Part shown: positions 1 to 8,449 of the stretch, in pieces | Position numbering within the stretch: position 1 is the first letter of the stretch | Layout: every line of letters starts with the position of its first letter | NCBI RefSeq assembly: GCF_014897585.1 | Contig: NZ_JABUXW010000012.1 | Location: forward strand, 101,604-165,603 | DNA length: 64,000 nucleotides | Reading direction: 5' to 3' | Origin: Brachybacterium tyrofermentans | GTDB lineage: Bacteria; Actinomycetota; Actinomycetes; Actinomycetales; Dermabacteraceae | Notes under the pieces: generated by a model | Seen by the model: only the letters and a program-made list of their open reading frames with translations | Told to the model about the DNA's origin: nothing | Databases searched by the model: none | Made by a program: the position numbers and the translations under genes

Positions 1-461
1 CTCTCGCCGACATCGGATCCGGCGCCGGTCTGCCGGGTGTGGTCCTGGCGATCGCCCGCCCCGACCTGACGGTGACGCTCGTGGAGACCATGCAGCGACG
101 GGCCAGCTGGCTCGAGGAGGTCGACGCCGAGCTCGGCCTGGGCCTCGAGGTGGTGCGTGCCCGCGCCGAGGATCTGCATGGTGAGCGATCGTTCGATGTC
201 GTGACCGCTCGTGCGGTGGCAGCGCTGGACAAGCTCGCACGCTGGACCCTCCCGCTGGTGGCCGATGGCGGGGAGCTGCTGGCCATGAAGGGCGGATCCG
301 CCGCCGAGGAGGTCGACAAGGCGTCCAAGGCCCTGGCGACGCTGGGCGGGATCGATCCGCGCATTGAGCAGTACGGGGTCGGCGAGGTTGAGGTTCCCAC
401 TACAGTGGTCCAAGTGCGTCGCCGTGCACAGGGGACCAGGAAGGGAGAGACACGTGGCTGA
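1..461 (+). CDS. rsmG: 16S rRNA (guanine-N7) methyltransferase RsmG, 5' end missing
   Basis: The C-terminal part of RsmG (GidB), which makes m7G527 in 16S rRNA with S-adenosylmethionine. The reading frame is open from the first bases of the window, so the true start lies upstream. The SAM-binding glycine motif DIGSGAGLPG is visible at the edge, followed by the conserved FDVVTARAVAAL segment and the late strand ending in a basic tail. Its stop overlaps the parA start by 8 bp, the usual rsmG-parA-parB coupling near actinobacterial origins. The missing N-terminus is an effect of the window edge, not a mutation. Confidence 0.95.
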   Translation, partial: LADIGSGAGLPGVVLAIARPDLTVTLVETMQRRASWLEEVDAELGLGLEVVRARAEDLHGERSFDVVTARAVAALDKLARWTLPLVADGGELLAMKGGSAAEEVDKASKALATLGGIDPRIEQYGVGEVEVPTTVVQVRRRAQGTRKGETRG

Positions 462-1377
462 ACAGCACGAAGATTCCTCCCCAGGACGAGGGTCGATGGA
501 GGACACTCCGCTGATGCGCGAGCTCGCCAGAGATCACGCACGCCGCAAGAAGCTCGATGGTGTCCGGTTCGGTGCTCCGGAGTCGACCCGGATCATCACC
601 ATCGCCAATCAGAAGGGCGGAGTCGGCAAGACGTCGACGACCGTGAACATGGCAGCAGCGCTGTCCATGGGCGGATTGCAGGTGCTGGTGATCGATGCGG
701 ACCCGCAGGGGAACACCTCCACAGCCCTGGACATCGAGCATCATGCCGAGGTCCCGAGCATGTACGAGGTGCTCGTGGAGTCCGCTCCACTGGCGGACGT
801 CGTCCAGGATGTCCCGGACATGGCGCGGCTGCAGTGCGCGCCGGCCACGATCAACCTCTCCGGTGCCGAAATCGAGCTGGTCTCCCTGGTGGCGCGTGAG
901 AACCGACTGCGCAATGCGATCCGGGACTACCTCGAGCACCGTGAGTCCGAGGGGCTGCCCCGTCTGGACTATGTGCTGATCGACTGCCCGCCGTCGCTGG
1001 GCCTGCTGACCGTGAACGCACTGGTCGCGGCCCGCGAGGTCCTGATCCCGATCCAGGCCGAGTACTACGCGCTCGAGGGTCTGAGCCTGCTGCTGAACAA
1101 CATCGATCTGATCCGCCAGCATCTCAACCCCGAGCTGGTGGTCTCCTCGATCATGCTGACCATGTACGACGCCCGAACCCGGCTCGCCGCACAGGTCGCA
1201 CAGGACGTCCGGGAGCATTTCCCGGAGCAGACCCTGGAGACGACGATCCCCCGTTCGGTGCGTATCTCGGAAGCCCCGAGCTACGGGCAGACTGTGCTCA
1301 CGTACGATCCGGGCTCCAGCGGCGCCCTCGCCTACCGGGCCGCCGCCCACGAACTCACGATCCGACCCGCCCCATGA
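454..1377 (+). CDS. parA: Chromosome partitioning ATPase ParA
   Basis: A Walker-type ATPase of the ParA/Soj family that binds DNA non-specifically when ATP-bound and pulls ParB-parS complexes apart. The deviant Walker A motif KGGVGKTSTT lies near residue 55, followed by VIDADPQGN and the switch strand YVLIDCPPS. I take the GTG at 454 as start: it has a GGGAG ribosome site about 8 bases upstream and overlaps the rsmG stop. The length of 307 residues is normal, with a 45-residue N-terminal tail common in actinobacteria. It is followed by parB after 88 bases. Confidence 0.95.
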   Translation: MAEQHEDSSPGRGSMEDTPLMRELARDHARRKKLDGVRFGAPESTRIITIANQKGGVGKTSTTVNMAAALSMGGLQVLVIDADPQGNTSTALDIEHHAEVPSMYEVLVESAPLADVVQDVPDMARLQCAPATINLSGAEIELVSLVARENRLRNAIRDYLEHRESEGLPRLDYVLIDCPPSLGLLTVNALVAAREVLIPIQAEYYALEGLSLLLNNIDLIRQHLNPELVVSSIMLTMYDARTRLAAQVAQDVREHFPEQTLETTIPRSVRISEAPSYGQTVLTYDPGSSGALAYRAAAHELTIRPAP

Positions 1378-1465
1378 CAGCACCCTCGAGGCATCGTCGC
1401 GACGACGCTCCGCATGTTTCAGGAACATCCCCCGCTGAACAACGCTTTCCGGAAGGACGACGGCC

Positions 1466-3448
1466 ATGACGCAGAAGCGAGGACTCGGTCGAGGACTCGG
1501 CGCCCTGATCCCGGGCGCTGGTTCGAGCCCCGCTCCGGAGCAGGAGCTGCGCACCCGTGCGCAGCGGGCGTCTGCCGCTGACCAGGAACCATCGAGCCCT
1601 CGTCCGGTGGACATGTTCTTCTCCGGGGAGAAGGCCTCCGAGGACCAGGACTACCCGCAGCGGGAGCGGGGCACCCGCACCGATCTGGCGGGCGAGATGG
1701 CACGCGCCGCCGCTCAGCGCCGCGGCCGAGGAGCATCCACCCGGTCGACGACCTCCCGTGGTGCTGCGACATCCGCGGAGGGCCCGACCGAGACCGCTGA
1801 GGCCCCGACGACGGCGAAGCCGAGCCGCACGCGCTCCACGGGCGCGGCAGGCACGTCCTCCTCGACGTCGTCGACCACGAAGTCGTCGACCACGAAGCCC
1901 TCCACGGCGAAGTCCTCCACGGTGAAGGCCTCCGGTGCGAAGTCGTCTGCCTCGACGTCCTCCGCCCCGAAATCCTCGGCCTCGAAGCCCACCTCGGGGA
2001 AGAAGGACCCGGCGAAGCCCACCACGTCGAAGCGCGCTTCCGCGACGTCGACCCCGTCGAAGGCTGCTTCCGAGAACGTCACTGCCACGACGACGGCTCC
2101 TGCGAAGACCGCCCCCACTGCGTCTGCCTCGACAGAGGCGGCGCCCCCGAAGACCGCTGCCCTCACGACCACTCCAGCGAAGACTGCCCCCGAGAAGGCC
2201 GCCCCCGACAAGGCCGCCTCCGCGACGGCCGAAGCGGCCGCTGCCGGCGACGCTGCGGAGCAGCCCGCCTCGGTGCCGACCGCTTCCTCAGGGAGCGCGC
2301 CCGCACCGGTTGCCGCTGGCGGGACCGACTCCGTCTCGGCCCCGGCGGAATCGACACCGGCAGAGCCGACACCGGCAGGGACGACACCAGCAGAGACGGC
2401 ACCGGTGGAGCTGGCACCAGCGGAGCCGACGGCGACCGCTCTGTCCTCCGGCGACGACGCCCTCGCTGCGAAGGCCGCGTCGGACGATGTCGTCGCAGGC
2501 AGCGCTGCTGCCGAGGTCGAGGCCGACCAGCCGGCGTCGGCCCCTTCAGACGAAGCCCCTTCGGACGAGCTGCCGAGCGATGTTCACGGTCGTCAGGAGC
2601 TGGTGAGCGTCCCGGGCGCCGAGTTCGCCGAGATCCCGATCCACGAGATCCGCGAGAACCCGCGGAACCCGCGCACGATGTTCGATGACGACGAGCTCGA
2701 CGAGCTCGCCTTCTCGCTCCGCGAGGTCGGCGTCCTGCAGCCCGTCGTCGTGCGGCCGATTCCCGTCACAGACGAGGGTGAATCCTTCGAGCTGGTCATG
2801 GGTGAGCGGCGCTGGCGGGCAGCCCGCCGTGCCGAGCTGACGGCGATCCCCGCGATCATCCGCGAGACCAGCGACGATGACCTGCTCCGGGATGCTCTGC
2901 TCGAGAACCTTCACCGTGCGCAGCTGAATCCGCTGGAAGAGGCCAACGCCTATCAGCAGCTGCTCGAGGACTTCGGCTGCACGCAGGACGAGCTCGGTGA
3001 GCGGATCGGTCGTTCACGCCCGCAGATCACCAATACGCTTCGACTGCTCCGACTGCCCGCGCTCGTCCAGCGACGACTCGCCAGCGGCGCTCTGAGTGCA
3101 GGCCACGCCCGCGCACTTCTCTCCCTGGACGATCCCGCCTTGATGGAGGAGCTCGCCCAGCGGATCGTGAGCGAAGGCCTGTCTGTGCGCGCGGTCGAGC
3201 GACTGGTCGCTCGGGGAGGCCAGCAGGCCCCCGCGCGGACGATCCGCCGTACGACCTACGATCCCCACGTCGTGGATCTGACCAGTCGACTCTCGAACCG
3301 GCTGGAGACCCCGGTTCGTATCGACGTGGGCAAGCGTAAGGGCAAGATCACTCTGGAGTTCACGAATCTCGAGGATCTGGACCGTCTGATCGACTCCATG
3401 GGTCTGGCCGTTCCGGCGACGGGTACTGACGAGGACGTGGCGGACTGA
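1466..3448 (+). CDS. parB: Chromosome partitioning protein ParB with a very long disordered insert
   Basis: ParB is the CTP-dependent clamp that loads at parS and slides along DNA. Residues 1-16 carry the family start KRGLGRGLGALIP. From about residue 90 to 370 the protein is low complexity, rich in Ala, Ser, Thr, Pro and Lys with repeated TTKSST and APKSSAS-like units, becoming acidic and Pro/Ala/Thr rich toward its end. The ParB N-terminal CTPase domain follows (about 378-475, with GERRWRAA near 445), then the parS-reading helix-turn-helix (TQDELGERIGRSRPQITN, about 505-530) and the C-terminal dimer domain. At 660 residues it is about twice the usual length. The start at 1466 has a GGAAGGACG ribosome site. 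A strong terminator follows, and a dense parS-like array begins 575 bases downstream. Confidence 0.95.
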   Translation: MTQKRGLGRGLGALIPGAGSSPAPEQELRTRAQRASAADQEPSSPRPVDMFFSGEKASEDQDYPQRERGTRTDLAGEMARAAAQRRGRGASTRSTTSRGAATSAEGPTETAEAPTTAKPSRTRSTGAAGTSSSTSSTTKSSTTKPSTAKSSTVKASGAKSSASTSSAPKSSASKPTSGKKDPAKPTTSKRASATSTPSKAASENVTATTTAPAKTAPTASASTEAAPPKTAALTTTPAKTAPEKAAPDKAASATAEAAAAGDAAEQPASVPTASSGSAPAPVAAGGTDSVSAPAESTPAEPTPAGTTPAETAPVELAPAEPTATALSSGDDALAAKAASDDVVAGSAAAEVEADQPASAPSDEAPSDELPSDVHGRQELVSVPGAEFAEIPIHEIRENPRNPRTMFDDDELDELAFSLREVGVLQPVVVRPIPVTDEGESFELVMGERRWRAARRAELTAIPAIIRETSDDDLLRDALLENLHRAQLNPLEEANAYQQLLEDFGCTQDELGERIGRSRPQITNTLRLLRLPALVQRRLASGALSAGHARALLSLDDPALMEELAQRIVSEGLSVRAVERLVARGGQQAPARTIRRTTYDPHVVDLTSRLSNRLETPVRIDVGKRKGKITLEFTNLEDLDRLIDSMGLAVPATGTDEDVAD

Positions 3449-3475
3449 TCCCGCTCGAGGTCGAGTGACGACGAC

Positions 3476-3525
3476 CTGACACAGAGGAGGGGCCGGCGAC
3501 ATCGCCGGCCCCTCCTCTGTGTCAG
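3476..3525. terminator. Perfect 24-bp inverted repeat after parB
   Basis: Arms at 3476-3499 and 3502-3525 are exactly complementary over 24 bp with only CA between them. The hairpin starts 27 bases after the parB stop. No T-tract follows, as is common for actinobacterial terminators. It separates the parA-parB operon from the gene-free region to the right. Confidence 0.8.
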
Positions 3526-3846
3526 AGACGGCAGCCGTGTCCGTGAGGTCGACTGCGTCAGAGAGGATATCTGCGCGCGTTGCCGCTGTTGTCGGGCCCT
3601 TCTAGCTCTTGAGACAGTTCGAGAGGCGCTGTGCGTCCGACGCCGGGATGTGGGGCCGGGCGGGTTTGCGGTATCGCAGTCGGGCCTGGTTCGTGTGCCG
3701 ACAAGGGGCCGCACGTGTGAGACTACGATCACACCCTGTGTCAGGGCTACGGAAGTGACATCACCCAGTGGCCTGTCATAACCGAGGTATACCCTCTCCC
3801 CACTGGTTGCACCTCAAGCCCTTCGTCAACACTCCACATTGGTCCT

Positions 3847-3906
3847 TGTGGACAACGCCGTGATGCGCTGTTGCAGGTGAGGCACGAGATTGCCGAGTTA
3901 TCCACC
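3847..3906. promoter_or_regulatory. Left DnaA-box pair
   Basis: TTGTCCACA on the minus strand at 3847-3855 is an exact copy of the form favoured by actinobacterial DnaA. TTATCCACC at 3898-3906 on the plus strand has 8 of 9 matches to the classical box, and a weak third copy lies at 3921-3929. They sit just left of the parS-like array. Confidence 0.55.
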
Positions 3907-4022
3907 GCTGTGTACACATCTGTGGACCGACTACGCGCAGCCCGCCCCGGAGCAGATCTGACATACTCACCCCATCCCCCATGTGGTCTCGCTCGAGGCG
4001 AGGTGCGCTCTCGCGGGAGTGT

Positions 4023-5784
4023 GTTTGCCGTGAAACTCATCCGGCGGTCCGATCGGTGACTGGCCTGGGCTATAGGCGCAGACGTTCGACGTGAAACGCT
4101 GCTGTCGACCGGGCGGGGTACCCAATCCACAACTGTTGCGGTCTTCTGCTGTTGGCACGCGGCGGCGAGCCTCACGCGCGGCGGACCACCCTTTGCGCCT
4201 GTCCTTGCCGCACGGTCTGTCCGTTGTAGAGTCTGTGGTTTCGCGTGAAACAGGGGCGCATGGTATGAAGGCGCTTAGCGCGGCGCGGTCGGTATGTCAC
4301 GCGATGTTTCACGTCGAACGGCACCGGGGGCCAGCCGTGGACCTGCTGGGCTCGATCGGTCGTGACGCGCCCGCGCCTGGCACGGGAGGGATGCCGAGAC
4401 CGAAGCACCTCCGTCAGGGAATGGATCGGGCCAGCAGTCTGCTGACTTGCGCTCCATCACGTGGAACCCGCTCACATATGGCGTGAGGAGCAGATGTTCA
4501 GGGTTCCGCATACAGTTTCACGTGGATCCTAACGTTTGGCAACGATGGAGCACGTCTCGGCACCCGACCTTCTCAGCTTTCCCTGCGATTCCGAGGGCGC
4601 CACTAGTCTTCTATCGGCTTCCGGCGGGACCCATGCCGTAGCGCGACGGCTCTCTTGTACTCGATGGATCGCCGCAACTGAATCCGTTTCACGGGAAACA
4701 TGTGGGGGCAACCTGCAACTTTTGCCAGACAGGTTCGCCCGGCTTTGCCTGCTATTTGACTCCGTCCTCAGGTTTCCCGTGAAACAGCATGCCTAAACCC
4801 TTCGTGCGGTTGTGAGGAGTTCGAGCTTTCTGTCTGGAACCTCTGCCCACGGCCGGCACATGCTCGACGTGTACAACGAGGTCACTTCCGTAGCTAGGCG
4901 CTTGCGTTACACGTGGAACATGGCCGGTGAGTCCCGGATCGGGGACATGTTGGCGGAGCTGGAAGAGCCAACATGATGGACTGGATCTCTCTCACAGCGA
5001 TTCGGTCGCGCATGGAACCCCTTCATCGTTGGCGATGCTGGCGAGTCGCCTTCATGGTGGCGTACGGGCTCTCGGATCGCGGCAGATCATCCGGGAGGCA
5101 TTAGCGAACAGGGTGCACGTGAAACATCCCGTAGTGGAAGAACGTTGAGAGGTCCGTATGTCTAGTTCGGCACCGGTACCTCGTGTTTCACGGGGAACAT
5201 CGCGCTGGTTGACCCATCATCGTTCTGGGGTTCGGACCGCGCCTCGCGGAGTCAGTTGCTGGGTGAGACCGACAAGCTGCTACGACGCGCAGCGCAGCGA
5301 TCTCGTGACGTTTCTCGTGAAACACTGAACTCTGGCAGGACGGTGCATTCTTGGAGCTGTCAGTACTCAGCGTGCAGTGCGTGATCTCTCTCTCGCGCCC
5401 CATGCGGGGGACATTGCCCGCCGACCAGTCTCCATGCAGCACGGTTGAGTAGCGACGGGTTCACGTGAAACGCCATGAACTCGGTGAGGCGACCCGGGAT
5501 GCTCGACAGCGCGGTGCGCACGGCACAAAGTACGTCGACGCCACATCCCGACAGTCCTCCAAGGGTCAACTTTTATGTGGATGGGACGGCGACGTGGCTA
5601 TGTTTGCCGTGAAACTCTCGTCTAGGCGCAGCGCCTTCGCCGCCACCATGCGATGGGATTCGCGCAACGGGTACCGGGACCGAGATTGTGAGGTTCACAA
5701 ATTGGCCCATCCACCCACGCCCCGACTGAGCGCGCCCGCAAGAACCCGCGTCCCTGCTCGACCGGATCTGGCTTCACGCGAAAC
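4023..5784. repeat. Array of 14 degenerate parS-like sites
   Basis: Against the parS core GTTTCACGTGAAAC, five sites match 13 of 14 bases (4238-4251, 4686-4699, 4772-4785, 5310-5323, 5458-5471). Nine match 12 of 14 (4023-4036, 4084-4097, 4306-4319, 4515-4528, 4906-4919, 5112-5125, 5185-5198, 5602-5615, 5771-5784). Two 10-of-14 relatives lie at 4454-4467 and 5960-5973. Spacing runs from about 60 to 210 bp. No copy is perfect, and the deviations differ from site to site, except that 4023 and 5602 share the same 14 bases. ParB, encoded 0.6 kb to the left, is the expected binder. Confidence 0.85.
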
Positions 5785-6061
5785 GTGGCGTCCGCCAGAG
5801 ATCGAACCGGATGTGGTCAGTTGCCCTCTTGTGTATGAACGACACGTTGACAACCAGTGACCGAGAAGGATCCCACGCTCTCCCGAGTCACTGGATTGAC
5901 CGAGCCACTCGTGACGATGGCCGACGGCTGCCCAGGGCTCTGGGACTGCTCGAGCCGCGTTCGCACGTGAACCGTGCCGCGGCCTAGGCATGGTCCGTCG
6001 AGAGCACGACGAGCACCAGAGAAGGGTGCATTCACTGGAGGGCGGTGCACGGGATTCAGCG

Positions 6062-6315
6062 TTATGCACACTGTGCGAAACCTTGTGGAAAACCGAAAGT
6101 CGCCATGTGACTGGCATCACGCCTACGGGCACGTCGACAACAAGCACTCGACCGTGTGTCATCACTCCCTGATGACATAATCGCAGGTCAAGCAGATATT
6201 CAGTGAAGCCACCGTGGTGCGATCACTTCACGGTTATCCACATTCTGCTGTGGACAACCTTGTGGATGGAGCCGCTCAACGATGTGGACGTGGGTGTGGA
6301 TAACCTTGTGGACAA
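6062..6315. promoter_or_regulatory. DnaA-box cluster, candidate origin element
   Basis: Boxes fitting TTWTNCACA or TTGTCCACA occur at 6062-6070 (+, TTATGCACA), 6084-6092 (-, TTTTCCACA), 6234-6242 (+, TTATCCACA), 6249-6257 (-, TTGTCCACA), 6295-6303 (-, TTATCCACA) and 6307-6315 (-, TTGTCCACA). Weaker 7-of-9 copies lie at 6261-6269 and 6283-6291. Four strong boxes fall within 82 bp. A relatively AT-rich patch at 6170-6203 lies beside them. dnaA itself is not in the window, so I cannot say whether this is oriC, half of a split origin, or a DnaA-titrating site. Confidence 0.7.
6157..6177. repeat. 8-bp inverted repeat inside the DnaA-box region
   Basis: TGTCATCA at 6157-6164 and TGATGACA at 6170-6177 are exact complements separated by 5 bases. 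It lies at the edge of the AT-rich patch between the DnaA boxes and could be a protein-binding site. No specific regulator is suggested by the sequence. Confidence 0.4.
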
Positions 6316-6535
6316 TCCTGTCTCTGCACGTCAAGCGCTGCCTGGTTCCGCAACTTGACAGAGGCGTTCGGGCCCGCACCAGCGCTCTGTTCCGGGCGAA
6401 CACTCTCCCTGGTGGCCTACCCATCCAGCTGCTCCGCGAGCTCGTGCCGAGACGTCGGCGTGCACGTGCGTGGAACGGGGATCCTCGTTCCCTCGATGTG
6501 GTGTCGTTGCCAGTCCCATGGCGCTCAACTCAGCG

Positions 6536-6583
6536 TGGGAGCTTGGGAGCTTGGGAGCTTGGGAGCCCGGGAACTCGGGGACT
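6536..6583. repeat. 8-bp tandem repeat array
   Basis: Three exact copies of TGGGAGCT (6536-6559), a fourth with one change (6560-6567) and two degenerate copies to 6583. The array lies just past the stop codon of the thioredoxin-like gene, between it and the DnaA-box region. Confidence 0.85.
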
Positions 6584-6596
6584 TGGGCCTGCTGTC

Positions 6597-7166
6597 CTAG
6601 ATCGGACGCGCAGTGCGAATCGGGCCGAACTCGCGAGCGATCTCGTGCTTCGGAAGGGCTCCCGTGCGTCGGTGCATGAGCCGCCAAGTCCCTGCCATCA
6701 CGGTGTGCTCTCCAGTACTGGACGTGACGGGAAGGTCGCGGAGGACGAGGTGCTCGTCAGGGCGTGACAGGCTCTCAGCCGCCCCTGGGTGTGCCGCCCC
6801 TGTCCCTGCGGCCGCGGTCTCCACTGCCGCAGTCTCGACTGCCGCTGCCGCTGCTTCTGGCCCTGCTTCCCGTGTCTCCACTGCCCCCGCAGCGATGCTG
6901 GACGCAGTCTCGCCCAAGCCTCCAGGAGAGTCAGTGACCTGGTCCGTGACCTTGATGAACCGCAGCCAGGTGGGTACGACGTCGACGCTCAGGAGATCGA
7001 GCATCTCGTCCTGCGAGGCGTCCACCACGACCGCTCGGACAGTGTCGCCCCAGCGCCGTGAGAGTTCGCGCAGTACGGTCTCGGCCGGCCGTGCCGGCCC
7101 CGCCCAGTCCGCCGTGACCAGCACGACGGCAACGTCGGGCGCGGACGGAGACTCGATCTCGGCCAT
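6597..7166 (-). CDS. Thioredoxin-fold protein lacking both active-site cysteines
   Basis: The thioredoxin fold is recognisable: strand VAVVLVTADW, the active-site turn, helix AETVLRELSRRWGD, strand VRAVVVDAS and the cis-proline strand VVPTWLRF. The usual WCGPCR is WAGPAR (residues 21-26), so both catalytic cysteines are alanine, and the 189-residue protein has no cysteine anywhere. After the cis-proline strand comes an Ala/Glu/Thr-rich insert (about residues 72-155). The last strand and helix then resume (GTWRLMHRRTGALPKHEI), so the insert splits the fold between its last two strands. It follows trxB by 49 bases, in the place of trxA/trxC. It cannot do thiol chemistry. A binding or scaffold role is inferred. 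Confidence 0.8.
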   Translation of the reverse strand: MAEIESPSAPDVAVVLVTADWAGPARPAETVLRELSRRWGDTVRAVVVDASQDEMLDLLSVDVVPTWLRFIKVTDQVTDSPGGLGETASSIAAGAVETREAGPEAAAAAVETAAVETAAAGTGAAHPGAAESLSRPDEHLVLRDLPVTSSTGEHTVMAGTWRLMHRRTGALPKHEIAREFGPIRTARPI

Positions 7167-7215
7167 GGCGTCGATCTCAGGGCTGGAGCCGGCTCGGGAA
7201 CTGATCAGCGGTCGG

Positions 7216-8340
7216 TCAGCGTCCGACGGTCGCAGCGTCGATGACGACCGTCTCGGTCTGCTCGGTCTGCTCGGTCTGCTCGGTCTGCTCGGACTTCGCC
7301 AGTTCGTCGGCCAGTGCCGCCTGGTCGGTCAGCCAGCGCTCGGCATCCAGAGCCGCCTGGCAGCCGGTTCCCGCCGCGGTGATCGCCTGGCGGTAGGTGT
7401 GGTCGACGACGTCGCCCGCTGCGAACACACCGGGCACCGAGGTGTAGGTGGAACGCCCTTCGCAGAGGATGTACCCCTCGTCGTCGAGGTCGACCTTCCC
7501 CCGCAGCAGATCGGTGCGCGGCAGGTGTCCGATCGCCTCGAACACGGCGGACGTCGGCATCACGCGCTCCTCGCCGGTGACGGTGTCGCGCAGCGTCACG
7601 GAGTCGACCTTCTCGGCGCCGTTGATGCTGACGACCTCGCTGTTCCACGCGAAGGTCAGCTTCGGGTCTGCCTGGGCCCGACGAGCCATGATCTTCGAGG
7701 CGCGCAGCTCGTTGCGGCGATGCACCAGAGTCACGGACTTGCCGAAGCGCGTCAGGAACGTGGCCTCCTCCACGGCGCTGTCGCCACCGCCGATGACCAC
7801 GATGTCCTGGTCCTTGAAGAAGAAGCCGTCGCAGGTGGCGCACCAGCTGACGCCCTTGCCCGAGAGCTCCTTCTCGCCGTCGACACCGAGCTCGCGGTAT
7901 GCGGATCCGGTGGACAGGATGATCGACTTGGCGCGGTACACGGTGCCGTCGTCCAGCGTGACCGTCTTGATCTCGCCCTCGAGCTGAAGATCCACGGCAT
8001 CGTCGTAGATGACCTCCGCACCGAACCGTTCTGCCTGCTCCTGCATCGTGGCCATGAGCTCGGGCCCCTGGATCCCGTTCGCGAAGCCCGGGAAGTTCTC
8101 GACATCGGTGGTCGTCATGAGCGCGCCGCCGGCATCGAGCGCACCGGCGATGACGATCGGCTTCATCTCGGCACGCGCCGTGTAGATCGCGGCGGTGTAC
8201 CCGGCGGGTCCGGAGCCGACGATGACGACCTCGTGGATGGTCTCGTCACCGGAGATCTCGGGAGCGGTGGCCGGGGCTGCGGCCGGGGCGGACGCCGTGG
8301 GGGCGCCGAGGATGTTCAGGGCCTGAATGGGCTGCGACAT
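7216..8340 (-). CDS. trxB: Thioredoxin reductase
   Basis: A flavoprotein that passes electrons from NADPH to thioredoxin. The FAD motif [17 protein letters not shown], the redox pair CATC (near residue 168), the NADPH motif [12 protein letters not shown] and the C-terminal FAD motif [10 protein letters not shown] are all intact. I chose the ATG at 8340 because a GGAAGGA ribosome site lies 10 bases upstream. A longer in-frame start at 8406 adds 22 residues of poor composition. A Pro/Ala-rich stretch precedes the core. The C-terminus carries four TEQ repeats encoded by four exact copies of a 9-bp unit (7252-7287). Its neighbour downstream is a thioredoxin-like protein without cysteines, so the real thioredoxin partner must be encoded elsewhere. 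Confidence 0.95.
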   Translation of the reverse strand: MSQPIQALNILGAPTASAPAAAPATAPEISGDETIHEVVIVGSGPAGYTAAIYTARAEMKPIVIAGALDAGGALMTTTDVENFPGFANGIQGPELMATMQEQAERFGAEVIYDDAVDLQLEGEIKTVTLDDGTVYRAKSIILSTGSAYRELGVDGEKELSGKGVSWCATCDGFFFKDQDIVVIGGGDSAVEEATFLTRFGKSVTLVHRRNELRASKIMARRAQADPKLTFAWNSEVVSINGAEKVDSVTLRDTVTGEERVMPTSAVFEAIGHLPRTDLLRGKVDLDDEGYILCEGRSTYTSVPGVFAAGDVVDHTYRQAITAAGTGCQAALDAERWLTDQAALADELAKSEQTEQTEQTEQTETVVIDAATVGR

Positions 8341-8449
8341 GTCGGGGATGTCCTTCCGTGGGTTTCGTCGTGGGTCGTCGGCAGTCAGCGGGAGGACCGC
8401 GACCAAGTATGGGCTATGGCGATGGGAGTGTCGGAGGACGGAACGAGGC

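Larger units (their letters stand above)
3526..6596. other. Gene-free centromere and possible replication-origin region
   Basis: No open frame here has actinobacterial codon bias, a ribosome site plus sensible length, or a recognisable domain, and the GC content looks clearly lower than in the flanking genes. Instead the stretch holds 14 parS-like palindromes (4023-5784), DnaA-box groups at 3847-3906 and 6062-6315, a small 6-bp-arm inverted repeat at 3715-3734 and an 8-bp tandem array at its right end. In mycobacteria the corresponding interval between parB and the thioredoxin gene holds cwlM. Here the space appears to be dedicated to chromosome maintenance. Confidence 0.8.

Noticed and set aside
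400..1614. A 404-codon minus-strand frame opposite parA
   Set aside because: It is a mirror of parA's codon bias; the composition is Arg/Gly/His-rich and parA is unmistakable.
3747..6424. About twenty open frames of 60-160 codons on both strands between parB and the thioredoxin-like gene
   Set aside because: They lack the strong third-position GC bias, credible ribosome sites and any recognisable domain, and they overlap each other and the parS-like and DnaA sites.
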